Source: Tethya wilhelma (lineage: Eukaryota > Porifera > Demospongiae > Tethyida > Tethyidae). Taken from it: a stretch of 64,000 bases of DNA. The translations under genes were made by a program, and so were the position numbers. This document shows positions 1-10,304 of this stretch, piece after piece. The notes beneath the pieces were generated by a model, which saw nothing but the letters and a program-made list of their open reading frames with translations, was not told where the DNA came from and searched no databases. Each line of letters starts with the position of its first letter. Within the stretch, counting starts at the first letter, position 1. The stretch spans positions 19,778,784 through 19,842,783 of the forward strand of contig CAXIPT010000001.1 in NCBI GenBank assembly GCA_964030475.1, read 5' to 3'.

Positions 1-128
1 TGTGATCCTTTGCCAGCAGCTGGACATCGAGAAGATCCTTCCCTACCTCAATGCCGAGCGTATGGTCACTCCTGACGAGTATGAAACTCTCACAAGTGTC
101 AAGTTCAACGCAAAACAGAAACGTGAAA
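1..128 (+). pseudogene. duplicate fragment of the CARD gene first exon
   Basis: Bases 1-128 repeat, apparently without a change, the first-exon coding sequence at 1781-1908 of the CARD-SEFIR-Death gene and stop at the N at 129. The copy has the middle of the CARD (translation contains ILCQQLDIEKILPYLNAER) but no start codon in view. It is either the end of a second tandem copy or an assembly duplicate left at a contig join. The near-perfect identity and the stop at the N favour the artefact. Confidence 0.7.
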
Positions 129-129
129 N

Positions 130-1209
130 CACACTCAATCAAGTTCACATCTTGTTTGCCTTCCAGTTTCCTCACTTTGAACTTTGCCTGCATTCATACA
201 CAAAATGTAATGTCATGCAAATGCAGCTAGAGTATCTATACACAGAAAAATTTGGGAGAGCCCTCTAGTTATGTACATATAGAAATAAAATTAGATGGAG
301 TTGTACAAAGAAAAATGGCCTAACCATGGAGACATATAAAAGTTTCTTAAAACTCCCTCTGAATATAGCTAACACTGACTGGGAATAACTGTTTACCTTG
401 GCCAGTGTTTTAGCAATGTGTATTGCTGTCTGTGTGTGAAGAGAAACTGGCCCAGTTCGAAGGACAGATCTACCCTTTGCTAGCGCCATCAGGATGACCA
501 ACTGGTCTTGGAGGTGCTCATCCGCACAGCCTCCTGCCTTGACACTGTTTACCAACTCTTCAGCAGCCATTCTGCCTGTCTTGTCAGCAGACACACCTGT
601 GGTTTTCACAACAAATGATTCAGAAGTGAAGGAGTATTAGTTAATAAAATGCATGTGTGATTGTAGAGAGAATTTTATAGAGTGTAGATCAGGAAATTTT
701 CGCTGCTATAAATTTTCACTTGTTTAATTTTCGTGTGTTAAATTTTTGCCAGATTGACCAATTCGTATAAGATCGCCATATGTTTAAGCTTTCACATGTT
801 TAATTTTTGCCACTTGCATGTGTGGGGTAAATTTTTTAATGGCGAAAAGTTCCCGATCTACGGTACATGAATTTCATACTTCTTCGTCCATTGGCAGACC
901 CCCCAAATCGACATCCAGTAGAAGTTTCAGCTACTGCACTAGATATATAAATAAACAAGAAAAGAGACATTCCTTAAACACGAATGATATAAAACACCTC
1001 TGGAGAGAGCTTCAGAACATTCATTGATTTTACATTGTATAGTTTGAAGAACCGTATCTCAAAGTGCACTCATGATGATGCTATGGCTCACATGATTCCT
1101 GAGCTGTTGCCATAAGCAGTAGCAGCTGTCTCCTCCACCTGGTTCACCTCGATGGGCACATCTGGAAGACGACGCTCAATGAGCTTCGTAGCAGCTTGCA
1201 CCATTTGGG
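130..1209 (-). CDS. RTCA: RNA 3'-terminal phosphate cyclase, C-terminal part
   Basis: Four exons on the minus strand: 1209-1092, 938-880, 596-397 and 187-130, joined by GT-AG introns whose phases all agree. The translation has the RTCA hallmarks in order: VPIEVNQVEETAATAYGNSSG, AETSTGCRFGG, GGCADEHLQDQLVILMALAKG and GPVSLHTQTAIH. The family enzyme uses ATP to turn an RNA 3'-phosphate into a 2',3'-cyclic phosphate. Its catalytic histidine lies in the HTQTA motif, which is present. About 145 of the usual ~365 residues are visible. The N-terminal two thirds would lie to the right and is lost at the gap at 1431. The last residues and stop codon are lost at the N at 129, just after LIEC. Identity is confident; the gene is incomplete because of gaps rather than by evident mutation. 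Confidence 0.85.
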
Positions 1210-1398
1210 CTGAAGTCTAGTGAATCAAGACACAAGTCAGTAAAAGTTGTCGTTCAAAAATGGATTTTATGCTGATTTAAGTTAATGACAATTGTGCTTA
1301 AATTGAAGAAATAAACGTATTCCCAACACCAATATTATGTTTAGCATTAAAACGATCGAGGCTCTAACAAAATGAAATGGAAATTCTTTACACACACA

Positions 1399-1430
<32 letters not shown>

Positions 1431-1440
1431 NACTGCTGAC

Positions 1441-1584
1441 TTGAGCCAGGTCGCCGTGAAAGACCGCCTTGTGAAATTCAAAAGTATCCACAGCTTCGTT
1501 CTTTAGCCGACCATTCGAACGAGTAGCCGTTGAAGAAAAGGAACCATTGTTTCTAGAGTTACTGGAAAAAGAACCACTGGCCAT
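1441..1584 (-). CDS. first exon of an ankyrin-type gene
   Basis: A 48-codon first exon starts with ATG at 1584 and ends at a GT donor (GTCAGC) at 1440. The product begins with a Ser/Asn-rich stretch (MASGSFSSNSRNNGSF) and then FEFHKAVFHGDLAQ, which looks like the first helix of an ankyrin repeat. The gene continues left and is lost at the N at 1431, ten bases after the exon. It is divergent from the CARD gene, 164 bp away. ANKRD13-like proteins start in a similar way, but the fragment is too short to name. Confidence 0.55.
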
Positions 1585-1748
1585 AATTTCTCAGAATCTG
1601 CTACTAGTTTATACACTGTCTTTGTGAAAGTTTGTTGCCATGCATTAAATTTAATATTGGCCAAATTACAGAGGTTCTCCCCCCTCGTGACAAAATATAC
1701 GGAAAGATTTACGGAGATAGTATAAAAACAACGTGACACAGCATAAAG
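1585..1748. promoter_or_regulatory. probable bidirectional promoter
   Basis: Only 164 bp separate the divergent ATG codons of the ankyrin-type first exon (1584, minus) and the CARD gene (1749, plus). Both open with clean coding exons, so the interval must hold both 5' UTRs and the shared promoter. No TATA box stands out. Confidence 0.5.
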
Positions 1749-2186
1749 ATGGGGGACAACAACCCTTTGCAAAAGCATTTTGTGATCCTTTGCCAGCAGC
1801 TGGACATCGAGAAGATCCTTCCCTACCTCAATGCCGAGCGTATGGTCACTCCTGACGAGTATGAAACTCTCACAAGTGTCAAGTTCAACGCAAAACAGAA
1901 ACGTGAAAAGCTTCTGTTGCTTCTACCGAGAAAGGGGCGAAATTATTTTCAGAATTTCGGCAAGTGCCTGGTCTGGTCTGGACAATCCGATCTAGCTCGA
2001 CACATTGGGATTGATGTGCTCAGTGTACCAGAGTCTCCTCATCCAGCACGTGAGTACCTTTACCATATGTTCATATAGGGTGCTGAATCAACATAAAATT
2101 TTTTGGCTTTGAGTACTGATTGAAGATTGTGACTCTTATAATTTAGCACATGTGCACACACACACACACACTGAGATACTCTCCCT

Positions 2187-2240
<54 letters not shown>

Positions 2241-3035
2241 CTCCAGTTGTCAATCGTCAACTCTCCGATTCGCAGCTTCAAGCTGCGTATAATTTTATAA
2301 CTACCTTCCAAGCCACTCCCTTTTCACAAGCCAATGTAACAGTAAGTTTCATCAGCATGTTGTGCAGCATGTGACTATCATGTGTGTACTTGTGCATGTA
2401 TGATTTTGTACTAAATTCCATCTAGTTTGAGAATGCCTCTAGAAAAAAAATGAACTAAAATATCAAACCTATTTCAAAATTTCAAGCACCATTGGAAAGC
2501 GCTTGTTTTCTCAATTCTTTTAATTGCTTTTTCAGCTTCCTACGCCTTACCAGTCAAAAGTTAGCTACTTTGTCCCCTTGGAAAAGTATTGCATAAATGT
2601 CATTATTTCACTTCCGGCAACATTCTCAAACCAGATGGACTTTAGCCATCCCATATACATGATCTCGTTAGGAACAAGTGCTAACCATGGTTTATTCATC
2701 TTTGGTTATCTAGAATTTAGAGTTTCTAGACAGCTTCTATCAATAAGAGTCTAGTTGTAAGAATAAGTTGGGTACGAGGCGTTTACCCACGTACAATTTT
2801 TCACAGTATTGTGCGTGCGCCATTCCTCGTGACATTGAAGTACATTCATTCTGTCTGAATTGTTGTACATGTACTATGTACAACAGCTGTGTGCCTTTCT
2901 TGGTATGAAAGGAGATGCAATAGCACTCTACACACTGTCTGTGTGTGTAGGCTTTTGTCAGAGTGTGTACATTAGCCACAGTTCATGTTATGTTGCACTG
3001 TACTATAAACTGAAGTTTGGTGACTTTCTCTCTCN

Positions 3036-3095
<60 letters not shown>

Positions 3096-5095
3096 AGAAT
3101 CAGCCCTACCCTATTTCTCCACCTGCTTACAGTCCTCCTCAACCTTTACCTCCTGTCACATGTGTCGCTACCATGGCAACCGGACCTTATTACCGTTTAC
3201 CCACAAATACCACTCCACCAACACAATACCCCACTGGTGCACCTAATGTTACCATGGCAACTGGACAATATCCCCGCACACAAAATGCCACTACAGCACC
3301 AACGGGAGTTTATAACCATGCACCAACTCACCCTAACCCTGCTCAAGTACCTTTTAATCCTGTTTCAACTAATGCTGGACCTATTCCACACCCTCAAAAC
3401 CCTCAAAACCCTCAACCTAATATCCACATGACATCAACAGAAGGGGCATACCCTCCACCCCAGCCTGATCACTATCAGCAGTACCCCACACCTCGCACTC
3501 AAATGGCTCAGCAGAACGTGGCTCCTCAACGACCAACAGGTCAGTTCTCAAGTGCTCTCACTCACTTTTTTACTGTTAGAAAAAAATTGCTATGTGTTAG
3601 CATTAGCTGAGTCTGAGATCTAGCTGTAAATATGAAAGCATGATTGTAAATATACACCATCATATTATTATTTCTTAGCTTTCTTCAAGATGGGCACTTA
3701 TATACCCCCTTTACTTACTCTTGCTCTTACTCAGTGGCATATCTAGCATGGTGCTCAGGGTGCTCGAGCACCCCCCTAGCTCAGAAAATAATGACATCAT
3801 CACAAAAAGCAGCGCTCAAAACAAGCGCAGTTCAATGAATTTTGCTTGAAATAGATAAAAATATAAGCTGATTAAGACTTTAAAATTGACTTTCAACAGT
3901 GAAATTTTACATAAAATTGGAGAAAAGGCCGAAAAAACTGCAGAACACAGTGCCATCTCTGGCCAGATTGCATTAATAACTATTAATAATTTTGCTCACA
4001 TGACCCAAAAGTGGGTGTGGCTACCCCAAAATTTTTGGCTGCTCCATGCCCACATTGTATCAGCACCCCCATAACTGAAATCCTGGATACGCCACTGTTA
4101 CTAATACGTACTGTATGTGGGTTTCCTTACTTTCTTTAGGCAAACCTAAAGTGTTCATTCTCTACTGTAAAGACACTCAACTACAAGCGTGTTTCGACAA
4201 ATCAACAGAAGACTTTTGCGACAATGTCCAAGCACTTGCCGACATCCTACGCTGCTCTGGTGTGGAGACATTTCTCGATCAATACGAGGACCACATGGCC
4301 AACTGGGACCAATGGACTCAAAGAATGATCGCTGAATGTGACATTGTATTGATGGTTTGTTCGCCGCAATTGTTGCTTGCTCTTCAGAGTCAGGACAACA
4401 TCACGATCGAGATGGTGAAAGGAAAATTTTTCAATCACAGTGTCGTGAATTCGATCAACGCTAAAAAATTCATCCCGGTACTTTTTCACGATTATGCTGC
4501 ACCTGATTCAATTCCCACAAGTCTTCGTATGACATCGTGCTATATACTTAACATTTCCGAGCTGACTCCTATGCTCGATGTGGACGACTCACTGGTGAGA
4601 GAAACACTAAGAAAAGCTCTGGTACAAGATCGATTTGTAGGGATCCTCAACCTTTTGAAATTTTTGCTACAAGAATCGGACAACACTCCTCCGCCCGTAC
4701 AAGCTCCACTGACTCTCCCCTCAAGTGGTCACGGTCATGTCCAGTTTCCTGCTGGGTTCTCCAAGGTGACATACCCCCCTCCCCCTGCTCCCTCGGCACA
4801 AGGTCACCCACCAACGCCTGAGACACCTGAACACATTTCAAAGGAGGATCTTACAAGAATTGCCGAAGTCATTCCACGAGATTGGCAACACTTGGGCATA
4901 AAGCTCGGCGTGGAGTACTCAAAGCTGGAAACGCTCAGAACTAAATATCCGTTCGATTCGACGCTGGCTACTCTGGAAATGATAAAACTGTGGCAGAATA
5001 AGAAAGGGAAGCACGCAACAAGAAGAGCGCTCAAACAAGCTTTGATCGACTTGAATTTTGGACGGATAGCTAGAGAGGTGTTTGGTAATGATTAG
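1749..5095 (+). CDS. CARD / Pro-rich / SEFIR / Death domain adaptor
   Basis: Four exons: 1749-2049, 2241-2341, 3098-3539 and 4140-5095. All splice phases agree (1, 0, 1) and give 599 codons plus TAG. Residues ~5-90 form a CARD (KREKLLLLLPRKGRNYFQNF then LARHIG). Residues ~134-280 are Pro/Gln/Thr-rich and unstructured. Residues ~283-440 form a SEFIR domain: box 1 KPKVFILYCKD, FLDQYED, then W..W..RMIAECDIVLMVCSP. After a Pro-rich linker, residues ~514-598 form a Death domain (RIAEVIPRDWQHLGIKLG). SEFIR is the signalling module of IL-17 receptors and of Act1/CIKS; CARD and Death domains form homotypic complexes. There is no signal peptide or membrane segment, so a cytosolic adaptor is inferred. 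Intron 2 carries a CT microsatellite with an N at 3035; intron 3 carries a transposon at 3732-4097. I know of no named gene with this domain order. Confidence 0.82.
2416..2642. repeat. palindromic MITE, GTCCATCTGG family
   Basis: An intronic element with inverted ends: TCCATCTAGTTTGAGAATG on the left and CATTCTCAAACCAGATGGA on the right. A second, shorter member lies at 27075-27187 in SMARCA4. It is non-coding. Confidence 0.65.
3732..4097. mobile_element. non-autonomous DNA transposon (MITE) in a CARD-gene intron
   Basis: A 366-bp element begins CAGTGGCATATCTAG and ends with the inverted GGATACGCCACTG. It is flanked by a direct repeat TTACT at 3727-3731 and 4098-4102, read as a target-site duplication. 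Long inner inverted parts include runs of C and G next to GTGCTC. It has no coding capacity and ends only ~40 bp before the acceptor of the SEFIR exon. Confidence 0.75.
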
Positions 5096-5168
5096 CATCA
5101 TGCAATCATGTGAATAAGTAGTAATGTGTGTTTGTAACTGAGTTGTTTGTATTAGGATTATTTTTTAC

Positions 5169-5225
<57 letters not shown>

Positions 5226-6127
5226 TGTTTATTATAACCAAGCCAGTGTGTGAACTTTGCTTTCATTTCTGAATATTCTGATTCCTCTCTTGTCCCATGT
5301 CAATATTATAAGTTGAAAGTTTCTTGTTTATCGCAGCTACTTGGCTAGGAATACCCATAAACTGCTGCACTACACGGTTTCAGAATGCTTCCTGGGAAAC
5401 AAAGCTAGCAAAGTTCTTGTTTGCATACAGAACAACTCCACATCGCTATAGACAAACAATTTTTAGCAAACAATAATGATAATATTAATTGTATATACTT
5501 TGTTTTGCTTCCAACTACTTGTACTTTTTTTTTTCACTATTTCTTATTTTCTTATATAAGTTCCCAGTACAATCACTGCATGGAACAATCTACTGCACAA
5601 ATTAATTGCTTCTACCACTTCTGGCGTCACTCCAGTCCATAGGTTTTGTGAAAGGTGTGACAATATAAAGACTAGTTAATGAATGGCAAAAAAATGCTTC
5701 AGATCAAGATTTGAGTGAGAATAACAGCTAATAGCTACATCATAATGTGAAGAAATGATGTCTTTTTAAATATATAGTTACTGGAAATCTAAGGATCGGA
5801 CAACACCAGAACAAATTGTTTCAGATGGTCTAACAGCTAACAACATCATAGTGCACGTGAAAAATGATGTAAAAGGTGCTTGCACCAAAAACGTTTTGAT
5901 ATAAACTTTAAAGACTACTTACAAAATTCATAAACAGTTAACAATCACATGCATGTGCATTATACATAGAATTTCAGCACTATTTTCAACTTTTATGCAA
6001 GTTTAGCACAATGACACAACCACGTAGGCATAATACTACGGCATTAGCTTGTTTTACTACATAAACAAAAACATTGACAATAATTAATGGTTCGTAAAAA
6101 AAAAAGCAAAAAAAAAAAGCTGTTAAC
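5096..6127. other. convergent intergenic region with AAT microsatellite
   Basis: This lies between the 3' ends of the CARD gene (+) and ATE1 (-). It holds an (AAT)n run at about 5170-5225 and otherwise AT-rich sequence that would include both 3' UTRs. No credible exon is seen. Confidence 0.6.
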
Positions 6128-6991
6128 TTAACTGGCCAAAAACAGTATCATCCGACTGGCAACATCCTTCCCAACAAACCTCACATATTCTCTCACTTTA
6201 TCCTCGTGGTCACCTCCAAAGACCATCTTACACAAAGCGTACGTCAAGAGATTTCGTTGGACCATCACGACAGCACCTTCCATCGCCTCTTCAACATCCT
6301 CTTCTTCAACAGCCTCTTCGTAAAATTTCGAAAACTTACTCACGTCAATTTTCGGACGACATCTTTCGATCGGGACGTATCTATAGGTGACCGGACACAG
6401 AAGAAACGAAGGAGTGTACTGTCCCTTGTATCGCATCTTTTGACAACTGTGCACATAGTACCCCATATAGTAGTATATGAAGGTATCGGGAGCGCTCAGG
6501 TGAAGTTTTCGCGTAAGCTCGAGCTCACGAAGCGCTGAGTAGACGCCAAGAGAGAGGAAATTGTAGTCGGGATCATAAAATACGTACACGGAAGAGAGAC
6601 ATTTTGGTAGTATGTCCACAACGCCAACCGCTACCAGTTTACCATCAATTCTGTAATGCTGGTGATACGAACCATAGTCATACGACCAACCTGTAGCGCC
6701 GGGTTTTCGCATGAGCGGTGAATCGCAGAGAAACCTATTGTACATTTTCTCGTCGCATTCGTCTTTGGTGTCACCGTGAATAGCCATCTGGTATTTCTGG
6801 AAGAGTATAAAGGTCTCTTCGTAAGTGTCTTTAAACTGTTGAGAGGGAGGACTCGAACGAATGAGAGATATTTCCAGTTGTCGCTGAGGAAAGTGGGATC
6901 TGTCATCTTTGGTACCAGTGGCGGGGGGAGGGAGGAACATTTCGAGGGGTTTTCTTCCATCAGGACCAATTTTGAGAAAGCCAGGAATTTG
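6128..6991 (-). CDS. ATE1: arginyl-tRNA--protein transferase, C-terminal part
   Basis: One long open exon runs on the minus strand from the gap at 6992 to a stop at 6128-6130, about 287 codons. The translation carries the ATE1 C-terminal domain: YGSYHQHYRIDGKLVAVGVV, DILPKCLSSVYVFYDPDY, SLGVYSALRE, YYYMGYYVHSCQKMRYKGQY and LLCPVTYRYVPIE. ATE1 transfers arginine from Arg-tRNA to N-terminal Asp, Glu or oxidised Cys, marking proteins for the N-degron pathway. The open frame continues upstream of the first Met (QIPGFLKIGPDGRKPLE), so this is not the start. The Cys-rich N-terminal domain is missing beyond the N. Immediately across the N lies an unrelated gene (OvoA). Confidence 0.88.
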   Translation of the reverse strand, partial: QIPGFLKIGPDGRKPLEMFLPPPATGTKDDRSHFPQRQLEISLIRSSPPSQQFKDTYEETFILFQKYQMAIHGDTKDECDEKMYNRFLCDSPLMRKPGATGWSYDYGSYHQHYRIDGKLVAVGVVDILPKCLSSVYVFYDPDYNFLSLGVYSALRELELTRKLHLSAPDTFIYYYMGYYVHSCQKMRYKGQYTPSFLLCPVTYRYVPIERCRPKIDVSKFSKFYEEAVEEEDVEEAMEGAVVMVQRNLLTYALCKMVFGGDHEDKVREYVRFVGKDVASRMILFLAS

Positions 6992-6995
6992 NTAC

Positions 6996-9099
6996 GGTGA
7001 TCATGGTATGTCTTCCGTCGAAACAAGGGCTAGAAAAATCGTCGTAGAGGAAGTGTGTTTTGAATCCCGGGAGCCCGTTGAAGTGGTCCTCAACCCACTC
7101 CCACACGTTGCCATAGAGATCGTAGAAGCCCATGGGAGAGGGAGGAAACATGTTGACTGGCTGCATTGTGTGCATGTGTGTATGTTTGTTTGCTATTGCC
7201 TAGCAACTAAAGTTTTATAGGCCAATTGCTGGTTACTGGATGGGTGGAGGTGACAATAGAGTAGCTAGGGGTCACTGGGGGTCAATGGCAAACAAAATAC
7301 AGTGTAAATTGTTGCATGCACTTAAGTGTGTGGCACTCGACTATGCATCAAGTGCTGCTATTGCCTAGCAACCAATGTTTTGTCAATGGCAAATAAACTA
7401 TATAGTTTCATGCCCTTAAGTATGCAGCAAGGGTCATGCAATTAACCACCATATTTGTAGAAACTAGTGTGGGTTTCACAATCCCATTTCAGAGTCACCA
7501 CACCATCATACATGCTTATACAGTTCTAGCAAGTTCTCAGAATGAAATTCTTTACACTCAGCAAACAAGCTAGCCATTTTGGGAATACAAGCATTCATGC
7601 ACACAAAATTTTATTTTGGGAAAATATTCGACACCATTAATGTAGGTATGTATATATGTATGTATGTATGTAAGCATTATCTTAAAAGCATGAACATTGC
7701 ACACATAGCTACATAATTATACAACACAATCACATTTACACTATTAAAACAGCCCCCATGTGTATTACTATATATCCACAGTAATGCTATCTCTGTTTCC
7801 AGGCTCTTTGACATACACACAAATTCTTTTATTCAAAGAGCACGGGCGAAATTATGCTCTAGGCCTTGCTGGTAACAAAACTAAAAGCCACGATGTACTT
7901 ACAAAGTTTCAGAAAACCTACATACGTACGTACCGTGGATGAGCCATACTTGAAGTTGATATTGGCAGGATAGTCTTGGGAGTAGATGGGGTCACAACTG
8001 ATATTGGAGGAAGGAGGCTGTACGTAACGATCAAAAAGAAAATGCAAATCACTGAGTTTTCTTTGTAGGTTTATTTTAAAAGTTATTTATCCAGCCTATA
8101 GCTGGATACAATCAGTTTTTAAAATCGTTGATTTTGTACCAACGTCAACCGACTTACAGGGTCACCTCTCATGCGATGGTGTTCCGCTTCAGTGGGCATT
8201 CGGTAGCCCGGTCCTTTCCACGCACAGAAGGCTTTTGCCTCGTGATAGTTGACGTCCACTGGCCAATCCCACGGCATGTCAATGATATCATAGATGGCAC
8301 GATATCTAGAGAGAGAAGATTGTCAAATTTAAAATTTACAAATTTGAGAGAAATGATCTTCTGGATATAATAATTATAGTATATTCAATCTCAGTGATAG
8401 TGAGGGCCTTGAAAAGGAATGCCCACTAGAAGCATGATGATCGAAAGAGGAACACATAATAGTGTAAGCTCATTGTGAAGACCTCTTCCTTGTACTATCT
8501 CTTGCATTTTGTATTTTGACGACCTTTACTGAGCAGCTAGGGGGTGATTTAAATGAAGGACACTAGTAAAGATTTATCAAAGAGAATTAATTTTATGTAA
8601 AGACAAATTTCAAGCCTCCAATGAATGATAAAGAGAAGCAACTGAAAGAATCATTTGAAGAGAAGTCTGTAGAACAACAGGAAGGCCTTGAAATTAGGAA
8701 AATAAATCAGGGCAAATCTAATACTGTATATAGTAATATAATTATATTATTATAGTATTACATGTATATACAACATACCACGGTTTGTCCAAACAGGGCA
8801 TGCATGTGAAAGTGGTTCTTTGTTTACTATCACTATCAACCATTCATTTGGTACTACATCTTATCATGCATGCATTCAGCCAGTATATTGTACACATGCA
8901 AAACAAACATTCCCTAAGCTTACTTGTACATGACTCCATTGTGTGCACTGGCTCCATTTCTTGTGTTGGTGCTGTGGCCATTCATTTGACCTGCGCAGTG
9001 TGAGTAGGTGGCTAGGTCACTACCACAACCAGACTTGCATTCATTGGCACACACCCAGAAGGATGGATGTCTAGCAGCTCTGAATTCAACCCATTTCCA

Positions 9100-9144
<45 letters not shown>

Positions 9145-9226
9145 AGTGATTAAGTGATAAAGTATTTTGTTAAAATTATTTCATTGAATATTCAATTCAC
9201 CGTGTTCTTCCTCTGGATTGTGCCCA
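6996..9226 (-). CDS. ovoA: ovothiol synthase OvoA, FGE-like middle exons, inverted part
   Basis: Minus-strand exons with matching phases: 9226-9201 (start uncertain), 9101-8924, 8305-8158, 8017-7934 and 7160-6996. Together they encode the N-terminal half of the formylglycine-enzyme-like domain of 5-histidylcysteine sulfoxide synthase: GWKWVEFRAARHPSFWVCAN, CKSGCGSDLATYSHC, MPWDWPVDVNYHEAKAFCAW, RMPTEAEHH, DYPANINFKYGSST and GFYDLYGNVWEWVEDHFN. OvoA is an iron(II) enzyme that joins histidine and cysteine with oxygen in ovothiol synthesis. The last exon ends at GRHTMIT with a GT donor four bases before the N at 6992. The following piece of the same protein is on the opposite strand from 9683. 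The N-terminal DinB-like exons are not seen. An inversion (or assembly inversion) has split this gene. Confidence 0.82.
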
Positions 9227-9505
9227 CTGCATGAAATGCTCACAGAGATATTCAACACGAGCAACTCGATTCTACATGCAACTCGATCCTCACAGATTGC
9301 CTTATGCCTAAAAAAATATATATTTCTCTCTCTCTTTCTCTTTCTTTGTAATGCTTTATAATATTGTATGTATGCCTATAATCCCTTGGGCCTATCTGTC
9401 CTCTACTGTATTGCAATGGTAAGCAAAGCAAAGTATACTTATAATATGAATGCATATCACCTGACCTGTAAGAGTAACTCAATAGGCTTGGGTTTCTTGT
9501 TCTTG

Positions 9506-9607
9506 GTGAGAAAATTTAATTATTAAAGTTTGGCAAATTGGTGAAATTCATTTTGTACATATAAAACTTGAGCAATTTGCCAAATTTTAGACGATTAATT
9601 TTCTCAC
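9506..9607. repeat. palindromic 102-bp element at the OvoA breakpoint interval
   Basis: The left arm GTGAGAAAATTTAATTATTA and the right arm, whose complement starts GTGAGAAAATTAATCGTCTA, form a long imperfect hairpin that also shares TTTGGCAAATTG. It lies between the inverted 5' exons and the plus-strand 3' exons of OvoA. Confidence 0.65.
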
Positions 9608-9682
9608 TAGACTTCATTGGTACACTGTCATCCATTTCTAGCATTAATGCCCATTTTCTATCATAATTACTACCTAATAAAG

Positions 9683-10252
9683 GGTGGCTCCTGGATATCT
9701 ACCGGTGATGAGGCATCGCGGTTTGCTCGCTTCTCCTTCCGAAGACATTTCTTCCAACACCTCGGGTTCAGGATGGTACGCTCCTCCAACCCCACCCCTG
9801 TCCGTCTCTGCTCAGCCGAAGTCTTTGTCCTTGGAGCTGGCGTTGCTGGTGAGGAAAAAGAGAAAAGAAAAATTATTTTTGTTGTATTTTTTCCTACTTT
9901 CCTTCTAAAATTAACCCCATTAAAACACACAATTAAGTGCTATTTTCTTCCCAGCAAAATGTTTATAATGTAATCTATTAAACAATTTGCAGTGAAAATT
10001 ATTTAACCCCATTGCTTCTGTGATTTGTTTATTAGATAACCCCATCATAACTCCGGGAGTGGAGAAGCAGAAGGCTTGTGTGTGTTCGACCAACAAACAG
10101 TTTGAGTATGAATCGGTCGACAAACTGGAGGCAATGCTGAAACAACAATATGATAATGTGAGTGTTACCACCATCACACTATCACCCCTCACACTATCAC
10201 CCTATCACAGCCTCACATCCTCACCCTATCACAGCCTCACACCCTCACCCTA

Positions 10253-10304
<52 letters not shown>

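Noticed and set aside
9252..9482. 76-codon minus-strand ORF containing EREREREI
   Set aside because: It runs through a CT microsatellite and is out of frame with the OvoA exon; no splice evidence.
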